DNA of 64,000 bases from Pogostemon cablin (GCA_023678885.1 CM042970.1:4256355-4320354); one strand, 5' to 3'. Numbered from the stretch's first letter, positions 32,621-45,162 are shown. Numbers and translations are program-made. The notes: generated by a model from the sequence alone, not told the origin.

Positions 32621-35600
32621 GCTCCTGCTATTAATTTGGCAGAAGCATTCAAGGCTTCCTGTAACGTGACTAGTCCAACGACACCTTATTAGTATCTTAA
32701 CTCTAGCGCCTCTGCTCATATGATGAATCAACAGTCTGCACTCGAGTCGTATACTCCTTATTCTGGTAATGGTTCAGTTATTGTTGGTAACGACACTTCT
32801 TTATCTATTTCGCATATTGGCTCTAGTAAGTTGACTGATGATATAAAACTGTTGGATGTGCTTGTTGTGTCTCATGTTACAAAATATTTGTTGTCCATCA
32901 GTAAACTGACCACCGATTACCCATTTGACGTTTCTGACAAGTCTTTTAAAATATAAAATCGTCTAACCAAGAGAATTCTGGCTCAGGGAAGATGTGATAA
33001 AGGGTTGTATTTTCTTGATCGTGGTGCACCAGCCTTGGTTGTAGCTCTTCGTAGTAAAGCTTTATCAGCTAATTTTTCTTTGTGGCACTTACGTCTGGGG
33101 CATGTCCCATTTGATGTTATTTCACTTTTGAATAAATTAGGCCACTTATTTGTTTCCTCTTTGTTGTCGGACCTTACTATATGTTCCTCTTGCCAATTGG
33201 CTAAGAGTAAACGATTACCATTTGATTTAAATACAAAACGTGCCATTGTTGTGCTTGAATTAATTCATTGTGATTTATGGGGACCTGCACCCATCTCTAT
33301 ATCTAATGGTTATAGGTATTATGTAGCTTTTGTTGATGACTTCTCGAGATTCACTTGGATTTACCCGTTACGGTCTAAATCGGACTTTTTTAAAATATTG
33401 GTACATTTTCATAAATTTGTCTGCAATCAGTTTTCAAGTACCATTAAAATATTTCAGAGTGATGGAGGTACTGAATTTGTTAATACTCGGGTCCGTAATT
33501 TTATGTCTACATATGGAATTCATCATCGTCTATCTTGCCCTTATACGCCTCAGCAGAACGGTCGTGCAGAACGAAAACATCGTCATATTTCAGAAATAGG
33601 TCTTTCTATGATGTTTCACTCACATATTCCAGCTTCCTTCTAGTTTGATGCCTTTGTTACAGCTGTATACATTATTAACAGGCTCCCCTCATCTGTTCTG
33701 CAAAACAAGTCACCATTTGAGGTCTTATTTGGTTTTACTCCAAATTATGCACTATTTCGACCTTTTGGATGTCGTGTTTTCCCTTATTTACGTGACTATG
33801 CAGCTAATAAGCTTTTTCCTTGGAGTCGGCCATGTATCTTTCTAGGGTATAACAGCTCCTATAATAGATTTCGATGTCTAGATCTGGAATCATCTCGGGT
33901 TTTTATTACGAGACATGCTCAATTTGATGAATCACTTTTTCATTTCTGTCATGTTTTAGGTCCTTCTTCACTTTCCAATCTGAATATTATGTTTTTTAGA
34001 TGGAGTCTCTCCTCCGCTTGCCTTGAATATTCAAACAACTTCAGTTCTGACCCCACCAGCTTCGGAATTCTCAACACAGCTCCCAATTGCTCTTCTTGAT
34101 GATGAAGAATGTGTTCCTACTACTTCCGTACAACCTCCTCCTCCTGCAGATCCTGATATTCTACATCAACTAGCTTCTGCCGAGAATGACGCCCCTTTGC
34201 AGCCTCCTCCCCCGGCAGCAGCCTAAGTTGCGCCTTCTGTCTTCTATCGGGTATCTTTAAACCCCGTTATCCAGTTGACTTATCCTCAAATGCCCTTCTC
34301 TCAGCTCTCATTGCTTGTTCTGAGCCTCGCGGTTTCAAATCTGCTGCTAAGTCTCCTACTTGGTTGTCAGCCATGCAAGAAGAAATAGACTCTCTTCGTG
34401 CTAGTAACACATGAGACCTTGTGCCTCGCCCTTCTGGTACGAACATTGTTGGTTCTAAATGGGTTTTCAGGACCAAATTTTGTGCAGATGGTTCTATTGA
34501 GTGTCACAAAGCTCGTTTGGTTGCTCAAGGCTTCACTCAGATTTCTGGTTCAGACTTCCACCATACTTTCAGCCCGGTTGTGAGGGCTGCTTCGGTTCAT
34601 GTTGTTTTGGCTATTGCTGTTCAAAGAGATTGACATTTATATCAACTTGACGTCAATAATGCCTTTCTAAATGGTGTTCTTAACAAATCGATTTTCATGG
34701 CTCAACCCCCAGGATTTGTTGATCCTCGTTTCCCAGGACATGTCTGTCGTCTCAAGAAGGCACTGTATGGTCTTCGTCAGTCCCCTCTTGCCTGGTTCCA
34801 AAGATTTAGCACTTATCTACTCAGTCTGGGTTTTTGTCATAGTATTGCTGAAACATCCTTGTTTTACTTCAATCGGGTAAATTCAGTATCTTTTTGTTGT
34901 TTTATGTGGACGTTATTATTGTGACAGGTGATGATCCGACGTTGCTTCAGAAGTTCATAAGTCGAACTAACAAGGAGTTTTCTATTAAGGATCTCGGTAG
35001 TCTTAACTATTTTCTTGGTCTTGAAGTATCCTACACTTCTGATGGAATTTTCATTGGCCAAGCTAATTATGCCCATGATATTATTGAGCGAGCTGGGTTA
35101 TTAGACTCAAAACCTATCGCAACACCTCTACCTGCAGGCGAAGTTCTTGTCAGTGATGGTTCCCCATTTCGTGATCCAACATTATACCGGTCTCTTGTCG
35201 GTGCTCTTCAATACTTGACTATCACTCAATCGGATCTCTCATATGCTGTCAATCTTGTCAGCCAGTTCTTTTAGTCTCCAACGGATACTCACTTCGAGGC
35301 TCTGAAACGTATTCTTAGATATGTCATGGGCACAGTTCACTTCGGCTTATCTTTTACTCGTCATCCGGAATCTTCTGTTGTAGGTTACTTTGATGCCGAC
35401 TGGGCTCGCTGCGTTGAGACACGTCAATCACTTATGGTTATTCCATTTTTCTTGGGGGTAATCTTGTTTCTTTGAGTGCCAGGAAACACCTATTGTTGCT
35501 CGTTCCAGTTGTGAATCAGAGTATTGTGCTATGGCCAATGCTGCTGCTGAAATTGTGTGGCTTTCCAATCTTCTTCACGAGCTTTGCTTCTCTACAAAAT

Positions 35601-35830
35601 CTCGACCTCAGCTTCTTTGTGACAATAAAAGTGCTATCTTTCTTAGCCAGAATCCTGTAGCTCACAAAAGAGCTAAGCATATTGACTTGGACTATCACTT
35701 TGTGAGAGAGCTAGTGTCTTCAGGGAAGCTTGCCACTCGCTTTGTCCCATCTCATCTTCAGCTTGCTGACATCTTCACGAAGAGTCTTCCCCGATCGGGT
35801 TTTGAGTTTCTTCGGTCCAAGCTTTGAGTA
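32621..35830 (+). pseudogene. Ty1/Copia-type pol remnant (protease to RNase H), heavily mutated
   Basis: Domains occur in Copia order: protease remnant near 32690-32730, GAG-pre-integrase with HLRLGH near 33088, integrase core at about 33240-33640 (CDLWGP, FVDDFSRFTW, SDGGTEF, PQQNGRAERKHR), reverse transcriptase 34380-35270 (VGSKWVFRTK, LYGLRQSPLAWF), and RNase H 35390-35827. Breaks: stops at 32690, 32954, 33641, 34224, 34412, 34631 and 35272, and frameshifts near 33970, 34893 and 35445. The protease DSG motif reads NSS and the reverse transcriptase YVDD motif reads YVDV. Gag and both LTRs are not recognisable. The element cannot be active. Confidence 0.92.
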
Positions 35831-35921
35831 TGTCTTCATCCCACGCAGCGCGTGCGGGGGGCAACAAAGGAAATAGTTGACTAAATCTTGATTTATTTTT
35901 TAATTCCTGATTTATTATTTT

Positions 35922-36060
35922 TAGAGCTGTTATACGAGCCGAGCGAACCTGAATAATGGGTGCTCGAACTCGACTCGGCTCGAATTACATAACAAGCTAA
36001 TAATTGAGCTCGGTTCGAAATTCTTTCATTTGAGTTTGAGCTCGACTCGTTATAATGGTT
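35922..36060. mobile_element. Fragment of an AGCTCG-rich hAT-like element
   Basis: Starts TAGAGCTGTTATACGAGCC and contains GAGCCGAGCG, CTCGACTCGGCTCG, GAGCTCGG and GAGCTCGACTCG, the same motif family as 31096-31602. The opposite terminus is not seen. Confidence 0.5.
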
Positions 36061-37628
36061 CAAGGAGTTGCTGGACAAGGATCTGTTTGGAGAAGGGAGA
36101 AAACTTTATCTATAGAAGAACTCCAAAGATAGAATACTCAACACTTATTGCAAATCACACACTTGAATTAAAAAAAATGAGGAAAGAAGTGAGCAATATT
36201 TCAAGAAAGGTGAAGGGGGAAAAAGAAGAGAGAATTATATGCAGGAGTAGAATCAAAATGGATATTGAGACTTCGACTTTTTATTTGTCAATTTGAGTAA
36301 AACCTAGATGATGAACAGGTGGTTTACCGGCAACAAGAGAATCCTGCTTAATCCTCGCCGGTAATCCCAAATCACACTCCGCCAGTAAAGAGTGAGTAAT
36401 CACTGCTGCTGCAAAAGCTTCATTAATGGTGAGTGTACAGCAGAATTGCAATAGATTTTAAAATCTTTTACATTCCTTTGTTTATACAAAAGTTGGATTC
36501 ACAATTCTGAATCTTCATTGACAAATTAAAGCCATAGCCCAATTGTGTTTCAAACTATAAATAATGTCTTCAAAGCTTCAAACTTTACAGCAAATCTGGG
36601 CATTAAAAGATATAACTTTTCTTCAAAAATTAACACTACAAATCCGCCCATGATCTGAGGGTTTACTTAGTCTTTCTAAACACGTTGACAAATTCGGGCC
36701 GACCAAAGCTCAAGGATTATTTCTTGGACTTAACCTTTATTGTAAACATCAGCTAAGTAGGGTTCCATAGAGGATAACCCCTCGAAACAAACGCAGCCTA
36801 AAAGTTTTAGGCTTACTTAAAAGTCAACAAATTCTTGCATGCGTGACAATATTCACATGATGTGTACATGACTATTCGGTCACCTAACGCAATTTTAAAT
36901 ATTTATAAGTTAAATAATAATGTACTAATTTTTTAATTCAATTCCCCAAAATGATTCCATGATGCAAGTTAAAAAACTCCTTGGATCAATTAATTTAATA
37001 TCTCTCTCCAACCAAAAATAATCCTATTTAATAATCACAAATCTTATCCATGAGCTCACCCCCAAAAATATAAAACTTTCAGATAATGATCCATGTAATA
37101 AAATATGCAGAATTCGGTACGTAGCGGGTGTAAACTGTAAAGTACACCCTTTCATTATACGTTACTCTTTAAAATATCGTCATTTTATTCGAAAGTATTC
37201 AAACAAAATAGTAATACTAATTACTAGCTCTTTGTACAAAAAAAGCACCATTTTATATGAAAGAGTTATCCGATACATTCGATTCTACGCAAGTATTCAT
37301 TTGTAATAAAATATGGATTCATAATGATGAAAGAGTGGAATATGGAAAAACGGCAGAGATTTATTAAGATAACAATCTGTGATACTCGAGAGGCAGAAGA
37401 AAACAACACCAGAAACCAACCACTTTTGTTGGATACAATATCAACCACCCAACTTTTGTTTTCAATAATTCAAAAGCCCCCCTATTCCATTTCACGAGCA
37501 TTATCCCATCATATTAATTGACCGTCATACCCCTACAGAACCACATAATTACAAGCATACAACAATCCAACCAAACATAATTCAACGAAATATTATTACA
37601 ACAAGCTCAATAATTCTTTCCGTCAGCA
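36061..37628. other. Intergenic DNA and aquaporin 3' flank
   Basis: No gene recognised. The last 200-300 bases before 37629 probably contain the 3' untranslated region of the minus-strand aquaporin gene. A short GCCGGTAA-type inverted motif near 36325-36362 is not obviously part of an element. Confidence 0.4.
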
Positions 37629-38749
37629 TCACTTGGATTTGAAGGGAATGGCCCTGATTACAACCTGGTGATAAAGAGCTGCAAGTGCTGCACCAATGAA
37701 CGGTCCAACCCAGAATATCCACTGCAAAATTAAATTAAATTAACAATCTCTTAGTTACTGATTTAATTTAGGATAATAATTAAATAATTGAATTGGGTTT
37801 AATTAATTAATTAATTACGTGATCATCCCAAGCATGGTCCTTGTTGTAGATGATGGCAGCTCCAAGACTCCTAGCCGGATTAATACCTGTTCCAGTAATT
37901 GGAATAGTGGCCAAGTGAACCAAGAACACAGCAAACCCAATTGGCAATGGTGCCAATATCTGCAACATTATATTTAATCACAAATTAATTAATTAATTAG
38001 AAAATTAATATAAATATGTATGTATGTTAGTGTTACTAACGGGAACGTGGGAGTCTCTGGCGCTGCGCTTGGCATCCGTGGCGGAGAAGACGGTGTAAAC
38101 GAGTACGAAAGTACCGACGATCTCTGCACCAAGGCCGTCGCCCTTGGTGTAGCCAGGGTTGACCACGTTGGCCCCACCACCCTTGGTCATATACAGAGTC
38201 TTTCCGAACCCCTTGACCACGCCGGCCCCACAGATGGCTCCCAAGCACTGCATCACCATGTAGAACAGCGCTCGAGTCAGGGACAGCTTCCGAGCCAGGA
38301 ACAACCCCAGAGTCACCGCCGGATTAATATGCCCACCTGCACACCCAAACCCAGATCTTCTTAATAAACTCCTAGAGAGAGAAAGAGAGGAGAGAGGGAG
38401 GGGTAGAATAGTAATTACCAGAAATTCCTGCAGTGCAGTAAACGAGGGCGAAGATCATGCCGCCGAAGGCCCACGCGATGCCCTGAATGCCGACGGTTTT
38501 GCACTTGGAGTCGGATTTCTGAACGCCCATCACAGTCAGGACGCTGATGTACAGGAACAGAAAGGTAGCGATGAATTCGGCGATTCCGGCGCGGTAGAAC
38601 GACCATGACGTCAGCTCGCCCGGCTCGAACAGCGGCGCCGGCGGCGGCTCCTTGTAGTCCTTGTCCTGGCTCTGCGCCGCCGTGCCGATCGGCTGCCTCT
38701 CTGAGAATTTGTTGGCTCCAACTCTCACATCCTCCTCTTTGCTCTCCAT
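37629..38749 (-). CDS. PIP1: PIP1-type plasma-membrane aquaporin
   Basis: Four exons on the minus strand: 38749-38419, 38336-38041, 37959-37819 and 37721-37629, all GT-AG with matching phases, giving 286 aa, the standard PIP1 length. The N-terminus (MESKEEDVRVGANKFSERQP) and the GELTSW start of helix 1 identify subgroup PIP1. Both pore motifs are intact: NPA at residues 115-117 (HINPAVT) and 236-238 (GINPARSLG). The aromatic/arginine filter has His224, Thr233 and Arg239, the water-selective PIP type. PIP1 proteins conduct water, in some cases CO2 or small solutes, and usually need PIP2 partners to reach the plasma membrane. The C-terminus ends IPFKSK, lacking the long phosphorylated tail of PIP2. 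The exact paralogue number cannot be assigned. Confidence 0.96.
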
Positions 38750-39130
38750 CTTAGCTACTTTTCTCTCTCTGGAAAAAATGAAGAGGTGAAAATGATGGAT
38801 GAGTTTACTTTAGGTTAGGTTGAGTGAGGAATTATAGTGATTAGGGTATAAATACAGGGATGGAGAAGGAGGGGTGGGGCCCGGTGCCACCATTGATGAC
38901 ACAATTTTTCATTATCATACAACCGACCATCAATCATTCAAGAGGATTTAACATTTTTTTCTTGGGGGTGTGCTATTTTGAGAGTTACGTGGGGTGGTAG
39001 GCTGGGTGAACGTGACACGTGGCAAAAATAGGTCCATAAAAACTTGGAGTGGTGATGCTGAGGTGGGCGAACCGCCGAAAGCCCGGCCCAGCCCAGCCCA
39101 TTGCATAATTTTCTCAACCTCATCTCTCTC
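38750..39130 (-). promoter_or_regulatory. Aquaporin upstream region with G-box/ABRE
   Basis: GACACGTGGC (39014-39023) is an ABRE-type G-box about 265 bases upstream of the PIP1 start codon; such motifs bind bZIP and bHLH factors and mediate responses to abscisic acid or light. A TATTTATA-type motif on the minus strand near 38850 could act as the TATA box, about 100 bases upstream of the ATG. Both assignments rest on motif and position. Confidence 0.5.
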
Positions 39131-39530
39131 CTACAGTCCTACTACAATAATTCAACTAAATCTGTGGTAAATAGTGGTGTTAGACTTCGTTCCACAATTG
39201 ATAGTCTCTTTTACCCGCGTCACTCTTCACATTTTCTTTATCCCATACCATCATTTACACTTTATAAAAAATAATAAGATCCATAAATATTAAATACAAA
39301 AACATATTTAGATATTACTAATCCATACATTCGCTATAAATTATTACTTATAAATACAAAATTATATATTCCATTATCCAAATTACCCATATTAACATTA
39401 ATGTGCAAAATATATTTCAAGATAATATTATAATTATTACTAAAATTTCTCCTTAAATTTCTCGCCAATTTTGACACGATCCTTTCTTTGCAGACTTTGA
39501 CATTACTTTGAATTTAATGCACATAAATGT
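39131..39530. other. Intergenic AT-rich DNA upstream of the aquaporin
   Basis: No coding potential and no defined element. Confidence 0.4.
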
Positions 39531-39555
39531 GAATATTTTATTAACTGTTTCTATT

Positions 39556-39900
39556 ATATGCACACCAGTGTACATTTGAATACTAGTGAACAGTAGTGTG
39601 CAAAGATTACGTAAAGATTATTGAACTCTAATATTCTTTTTTAACTCTTATGTGTTCCTTAATGTATGCACACTGGTGTACAGTTTGAATCTTATACAAG
39701 TGAATAGTAGTGTGCACAGATTACGTAAAGATTATTGAACTCTAATATTCTTTTTTAACTCTTATGTATTCCTTGAATCTTATACAAGTGAACAGTAGTG
39801 TGCACAGATTACGTAAAGATTATTGAACTCTAATATTCTTTTTTAACTCTTATGTATTCCTTAATGTATGCACACTGATGTACAGTTGAATATGTACTTA
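39556..39900. repeat. Tandem array of 114/89-bp units
   Basis: The core GATTACGTAAAGATTATTG occurs at about 39605, 39719 and 39808, giving steps of 114 and 89 bp. Units share AACTCTAATATTCTTTTTTA, AACTCTTATGTRTTCCTT and a GTGAACAGTAGTGTGCAC block. The 89-bp unit lacks the AATGTATGCACACTGGTGTA segment. Further diverged CAGTAGTGTGCA motifs extend to about 39975. Confidence 0.9.
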
Positions 39901-40143
39901 TGATATAATTGATACAAAATTTTACTAAATGAACAGTAGTGTGCAATTTTACTAAATAAATATTAGTGTGCATATAAATTTTATTGTTATGTAAAAGACA
40001 CATATTGAAATATAAAGAAAGTCAATGTGAGATTTAATTACGCGTGGAATATAAAGATTTATTCTAGTAAGGATATTTTTGGAAAAGAAAATGACATCAT
40101 GTATTAACAGTTATAATATTAAATCAATGTATTTATTAGTAAT

Positions 40144-41408
40144 TAAGCTATTAACTTACGTATAAGTATGTTGTCGCCTGCCTACCAAAATATAATTTAA
40201 TTCCGACTCACACTTATACTTAGTATAGTAGCAAATACGGGTCGAACCCAAAGGAGTTTAATGAATTTTTAATTAAATTCAAGTGTTGCTAACATATAAA
40301 ATAAATGTAGGGGGTTTTGATTATGACAAATCGAAAATAACAAAAGTAAAATTAATTCAATTCTTAAATAACAAAGCAGATGGAAATTATTTATAAGATT
40401 AACCAAGTGATAAAAGTCTAGTTTAGGATGACGATCCCCTCCCGTTTACTAAATTAATTAATTACATGAATTAAACATCTAGCCTAGTGTGCAAACTCAA
40501 ATCCCTAGATTGACGGTACGACCAATCAACCCGAATGTTTTTATATTCATCAACTAGGGTACAACCACTAAATTGAACTATCTACGAGTGACCATATGAA
40601 TTCGAACTCGTAGATGCATTAAACTCTAAACATAGAATTACTAGGCTACGAAATTCTGCTAGGTATCATACAACCTAGATACTATTACACCTAGAGGGAA
40701 TAATCTCTATTTGTTACTTAATCTAATTCCTACAACAATTACGGATTGTAGTTCATAGAATAACAGTAAGCAATTAAATAATTAATTTAGTTGATCAGGC
40801 CAAAATAATTATTAAATTACTATAAAGAACATCAACGCATATAATAGAATAAATTCGCACAACAGATTCAATGAAAAACACTAAATAATTGAATTAATAT
40901 TTTAACGGGAGGTTCACGAATCCTAAACTAGAAAAGAGGATTAGCCTCATATGTTCATAGCAAAAACAAAATTAAAATAATAAAACCAGATGATGTCTGA
41001 TGGTGATCTTCAATTTCACGTTAATCTTCGTTGCTCCTGCTTTTTTTCTCTCTCCAATTCACCTGTAATCTGCCTGCCAAAACCGTGTATTTCCATGTGT
41101 GTATCAGCCCCAAAAATAAATAATATCTCTTCCCTCTTTTGGCTTGATCTCTTTCCTTATTTGTTCTTCCAAAAATATCACTTTTAAGGAGATCTGATCC
41201 TTCAAATATATGGAAGATATGTTGGCTGATTAATTTTCTTATTTGCTCCTTTAATAACCTATTTCCACATAATTCAAATAAGTAAAGAAATTATCTCTCA
41301 AAAATAATATAAGTCAATATTAGCACATAAATATATATAATTAAATCAAATAGACTTTAATTACCACCAAATAATCATGCTAAAATATAACTTATCACGT
41401 ATCTATCA
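40144..41408 (-). mobile_element. Solo LTR B
   Basis: Flanked by GTAAT (40139-40143 and 41409-41413). On the minus strand it starts TGATAGATACGTG; the other end reads AGCTTA, where CA is expected, consistent with one transition. Its interior near the right-hand LTR end has GGGTCGAACCCAAAGGAGTT on the plus strand, parallel to ATCGAATCCGAAGGAGTT in LTR C. No internal retrotransposon domain, no second LTR. Confidence 0.65.
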
Positions 41409-41426
41409 GTAATAAACTCAAGATAA

Positions 41427-41625
41427 TACTCTCTCCATCCCATTAAAAGGTCTCCATTTTACTATATCGGGAGTCACATTCAAATGTCTCATTTTCTCCT
41501 TTTAGTAAAAGAACTTCACATATGACCCACCAGTCACTACTAATACAACTACCCATTACACATAAAATAATACTCCTTAATCTACGCACAAAAAGTAAAT
41601 GGGGACCTTTGCCCGGGAGGGAGTA
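41427..41625. mobile_element. Stowaway-like MITE
   Basis: TA-flanked, ends CTCTCTCCATCCCATTAAAAG and CCTTTGCCCGGGAGGGAG. It lies 14 bases beyond the LTR B target duplication. Confidence 0.88.
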
Positions 41626-42329
41626 TCACTTTATCCAACAATCTCAAAAGTTATTTTAATTTCAAATTTTTCACTCATTTTTCACACACATATCATTATT
41701 TTATACTTTTTTATTATTTAAAATACTATAATAACCTCTAAAGTCAACAAATTTAATTAAAAAGTACAACTTTTTTAAATAACGTGGTACAATAAATGGA
41801 TGTGTGGTCCAGAACAGAGGGAGTATTTTTTTTTCACTAACAAAATTTATCAATAGATTAAATTTTATTAAAAATTATCAACAAAAGTTATATTTGTATT
41901 TTAATAAAGGAATACCAACAGAGTTATAACGTTTTTACAATGAAAAAATTTTCCAATAAAATTGGATTTTCTTTCGTAAAATTTATAAGCCACCATTTTA
42001 CTTATGAATTTTGTTATTAATTCATTGGTAAACTAATTTAGTAATATTCTGTAGTGCCCAGGTATATCTGTGCATCTAGAATTAATAGGGTAGTTCTTTA
42101 GGGTATAATTATTTTTACTTTTTAAATTTTAAATTTTAAATTTTTTTGTTTGATATAAAGATAGTTATGGAGTAGTTTTTTTATCTAATGATTAATATTT
42201 ACTAGGTGCACGGGTATCCCAATGAATCCTAATTTGACTCACTAATTTAATAATGAAATTAAGGTTTTTAGCAATGTAATATTTAATTGATAATTATTTT
42301 TATTGATTTTTTTGTAGTGTTCATTGATA
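41626..42329. other. AT-rich DNA with remnants of small DNA elements
   Basis: An isolated MITE-like right end, GTCCAGAACAGAGGGAGTA, occurs at about 41807-41825 without a recognisable partner. 41860-42060 contains TACCAACAGAG-type motifs resembling the 55010-55330 array. No gene. Confidence 0.45.
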
Positions 42330-44510
42330 TACTTTCTCCGTCCTCCAAAGATGTTCCACGTTGTCGAAGAAAAAAATATTTTCTTACTAATTTTATTGAT
42401 TTTGAGTGTAATTTAATATTTTTAAGTTAAAAAAAAATATAAGTATGTTATTAGTAAAGAATGAGTGTCATTTTTTAAATTAATGTGTACTTTTGAGGTT
42501 TTGAATTAGATTTTTTTTAGGGTGAATCATTTTTATGGAATGATGAATGTAGAAATCTTGTAAATTTAGAGTTCATTTATGACATGTTTTTATATAAATA
42601 TGCTTGGGTTTTATTGATAAGCACCTTATTATACATGATATTTGAAAATATTTAAAAAATTGGTATTTTTGATGAAATTTGTGTGGTTTTCTAGGAAAAA
42701 TGGATTCTAGAAGTGAAAAGAAAATTGTAGGAAAAAACGGTGCTCAATCTAGAGTTGAAACGAGTGAGGGTCAAAATAAAATTACTTTAAAATGGGAATT
42801 TACCCAGAGTCCTATCACCAAGCTCAACCTGCAAAAGGGTGAGTGTGCACACTTGACCATGCGAAAGGTCAAGTTCCGAACATGATATGAGTTCGTGCCG
42901 CCAACTCGCTCAAAGTCAACACGAATTTGGACAATAAATGTCAACTATTAAAAAATTGGGAAATTTTCCCAAATTGCATACATAACTTCATTTCCCTGTT
43001 TTAAAAGGTAGATTTCACTTTTCCAATTATTACACACATTTCTACACCCCATTTTCACACACTTTCTTCCCAAATTCATTTCTCCATCTATTATACCCAT
43101 AATCCTCCATCAAATCCACTAAGTTCCTCCATCAATCATTCCAATAGATCAAATAAGCATAGGAGTATTGAATATTTCAATAGAAGAATGAGTTTCATAT
43201 GAAGAAATTCAAGGGAATTTATTTCATATTTTGTTATTTTCGTTAGTTCATCCATAAAATCTTGTAGAACAATGTCTTTGTTATATTTGAAATCATGTTT
43301 GGCCAATCTCCTTTGCAAGATTAGCAATATTGATTTGTGTTAGTTGATTTGGATTTTATGCAATTAAATTTTGATGTTGAATGAGATTTGATAATTTTAA
43401 TCTCAATTTCTCTATTACTTAATTGCTATGATGAATTGTATGGTTAATTTTTCTTTGCATGTGGTTAGAATGATCATTCCAATTATGTGTTTGTGTAATT
43501 GATCAAATAATTTCATTGTAGGGATTATGAATGCTAGTGTAATAAGAGTTATGCCGTGATCTTCTTAACTTAGAACACTTAAGATATAATACGAGGTGGA
43601 TTAATCTAGCCGAATAATTGAACTAGTGAGGGGAACCAAGCCAATAGGCTCATAGTAACTAAAAAGAGAATATATCCTAATACCTAGAAAGAGAATATAG
43701 GTAAATGTCCCTACCCATAAGAGAAAAATATTCAGATAATATCTCTACACGGTATATTAGGGCTTGGCATAGTGATGAAGACTCGAGGTGTCTTATAGTG
43801 AAATTCCTTAAGATCTCAGTTTCGAAGCCTGCGGGTGTGATCAACAACTATGGGGCTAGTTCATATAGCATGCAAAGTTCTGGTTTGAAGTGGGGGTTCT
43901 CGCTAGTGGATGGTGGGTTCTGGTCTGCCTCCCCCGAATTAGTCGGTCTATGAATCAGATACTGGTGCATAAAAAAAGTCATAATTAAGTAACTATTGGG
44001 AATTGAGAGTATTAGAATCAATCATAGGAGTCATTTGAGATCTTTTCATGAGTTCATATTATTTTCACCTTGGCCATATGAATTAAGTGTGCATTGTAAT
44101 TGCCCTTATTCCATTACTTATAACACCTTTGAATTGATTGCATGAATTCTAGATTTTTCATACTATGATTATATTGATCTCATCCTTGCATCATTTGGTA
44201 TCCATTTCACATTCATCCATTCATTCATCCAATCATCCTATCATTTATCCTTTACATTCTTTATTTTTTGTATTTCTTTGCATTTTATTTGCTCTTAAAC
44301 CTCTCCATCTTGTGTTAGTTCTTATAAAATCATAATAGACTTGAACTCACTTAAGCTCTTCATTTTTTGTATCCCGTGTATTCGATATTTAACTCGATCG
44401 TTTAAGACTATTATAATAGAATACAAGTACTCTTATCGCACTTAAAAAAATGTAATCATAAAATAAGCAAATGAAGAAATAATGAACCCTTTCAAAAGTC
44501 GGAGGGAGTA
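42330..44510. mobile_element. Stowaway-like MITE split by solo LTR D
   Basis: TA + CTTTCTCCGTCCTCCAAAG at 42330 pairs with CTTTCAAAAGTCGGAGGGAG + TA ending at 44510. Without the 42541-44458 insertion the element would be about 260 bp, normal for this family. The pairing is inferred from the inverted ends. Confidence 0.65.
42541..44458 (+). mobile_element. Solo LTR D
   Basis: Starts TGATGAATGTAG and ends AAATGTAATCA, the TGAT/ATCA ends also seen in LTR A. TAAATTTAGAGTT near the start is shared with LTR C (minus strand), and the right-hand part with TTCTTATAAAATCATAATAGAC and CGATATTTAACTCG is shared with LTR A. The putative target duplication is imperfect, TGGAA against TAAAA, differing by two G-to-A changes. 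No internal domains. Confidence 0.6.
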
Positions 44511-45077
44511 TGTGTTTCACAAAATTTAAGGAAAAAAAAAGAGTACTCCCCACAATTACAAGACTAAAGTACTATTTTTTTAATAGTTTTGTTCGGTAGA
44601 CATAATGCAAGATATATTACTCTTAGTCTCGAATATATTTAAAAGCATATATGGATACATGAGAAAAAAAAAAAGATATAATGTTAAGCACAATATTTAT
44701 CCCACAAAGATACTATATTCGCTCATACTCATTAAAAAAAATTGGAATGTTTGTCCAATTAATTTAGAAGCAAAGATTTGCCACAAAACTAAACATTGAA
44801 CCACTTGTATTGTGTATCAAAAATTGAACCATGAAGATTTTCATAGGGATCTAATATTGCTCTTGAGTTTAGAAGGATAAGTAATAGAAGTAGTGGGTCA
44901 AAACTAATGGATAAGTCAGTGGGTTTTTTTTTCTTTCTATTCATTCCAAGTATTTAAAATGTTCTAAGAAAAATTAGTTTTTGAGTTCATAGTACGATAC
45001 ACCTAAACGGTGTTAACCGTTAGATTAAATTTTAGTTTAATCTCCACCATTTAATAAAATAAAATAAAATAAAATAA
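44511..45077. other. Intergenic AT-rich DNA, no gene seen
   Basis: A 64-codon open frame at 44605-44799 has no domain or support. No delimited element. Confidence 0.4.
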
Positions 45078-45162
45078 TACTTCATCCGTCTCATACCTAT
45101 CTTCACATTTCCTTTGTAATTTACAAAGGAAGTGTGAAGATAAGTATGAGACGGAGAGAGTA
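45078..45162. mobile_element. 85-bp foldback MITE with near-perfect hairpin
   Basis: Two 42-base arms (45078-45119 and 45121-45162) are inverted repeats matching at about 37 of 42 positions with a 1-base loop. The ends are TACTTCATCCGTCTCATAC and GTATGAGACGGAGAGAGTA, i.e. Stowaway-type termini with TA. It sits inside a run of AAAAT repeats. Confidence 0.88.

Noticed and set aside
35831..35920. 3' LTR of the Copia remnant
   Set aside because: A G-run near 35856 could be a polypurine tract, but no LTR-like sequence or matching 5' copy exists in the window.
38020..38364. 114-codon plus-strand frame over the aquaporin
   Set aside because: Antisense shadow of PIP1 exon 2, whose minus-strand frame has the full aquaporin motifs.
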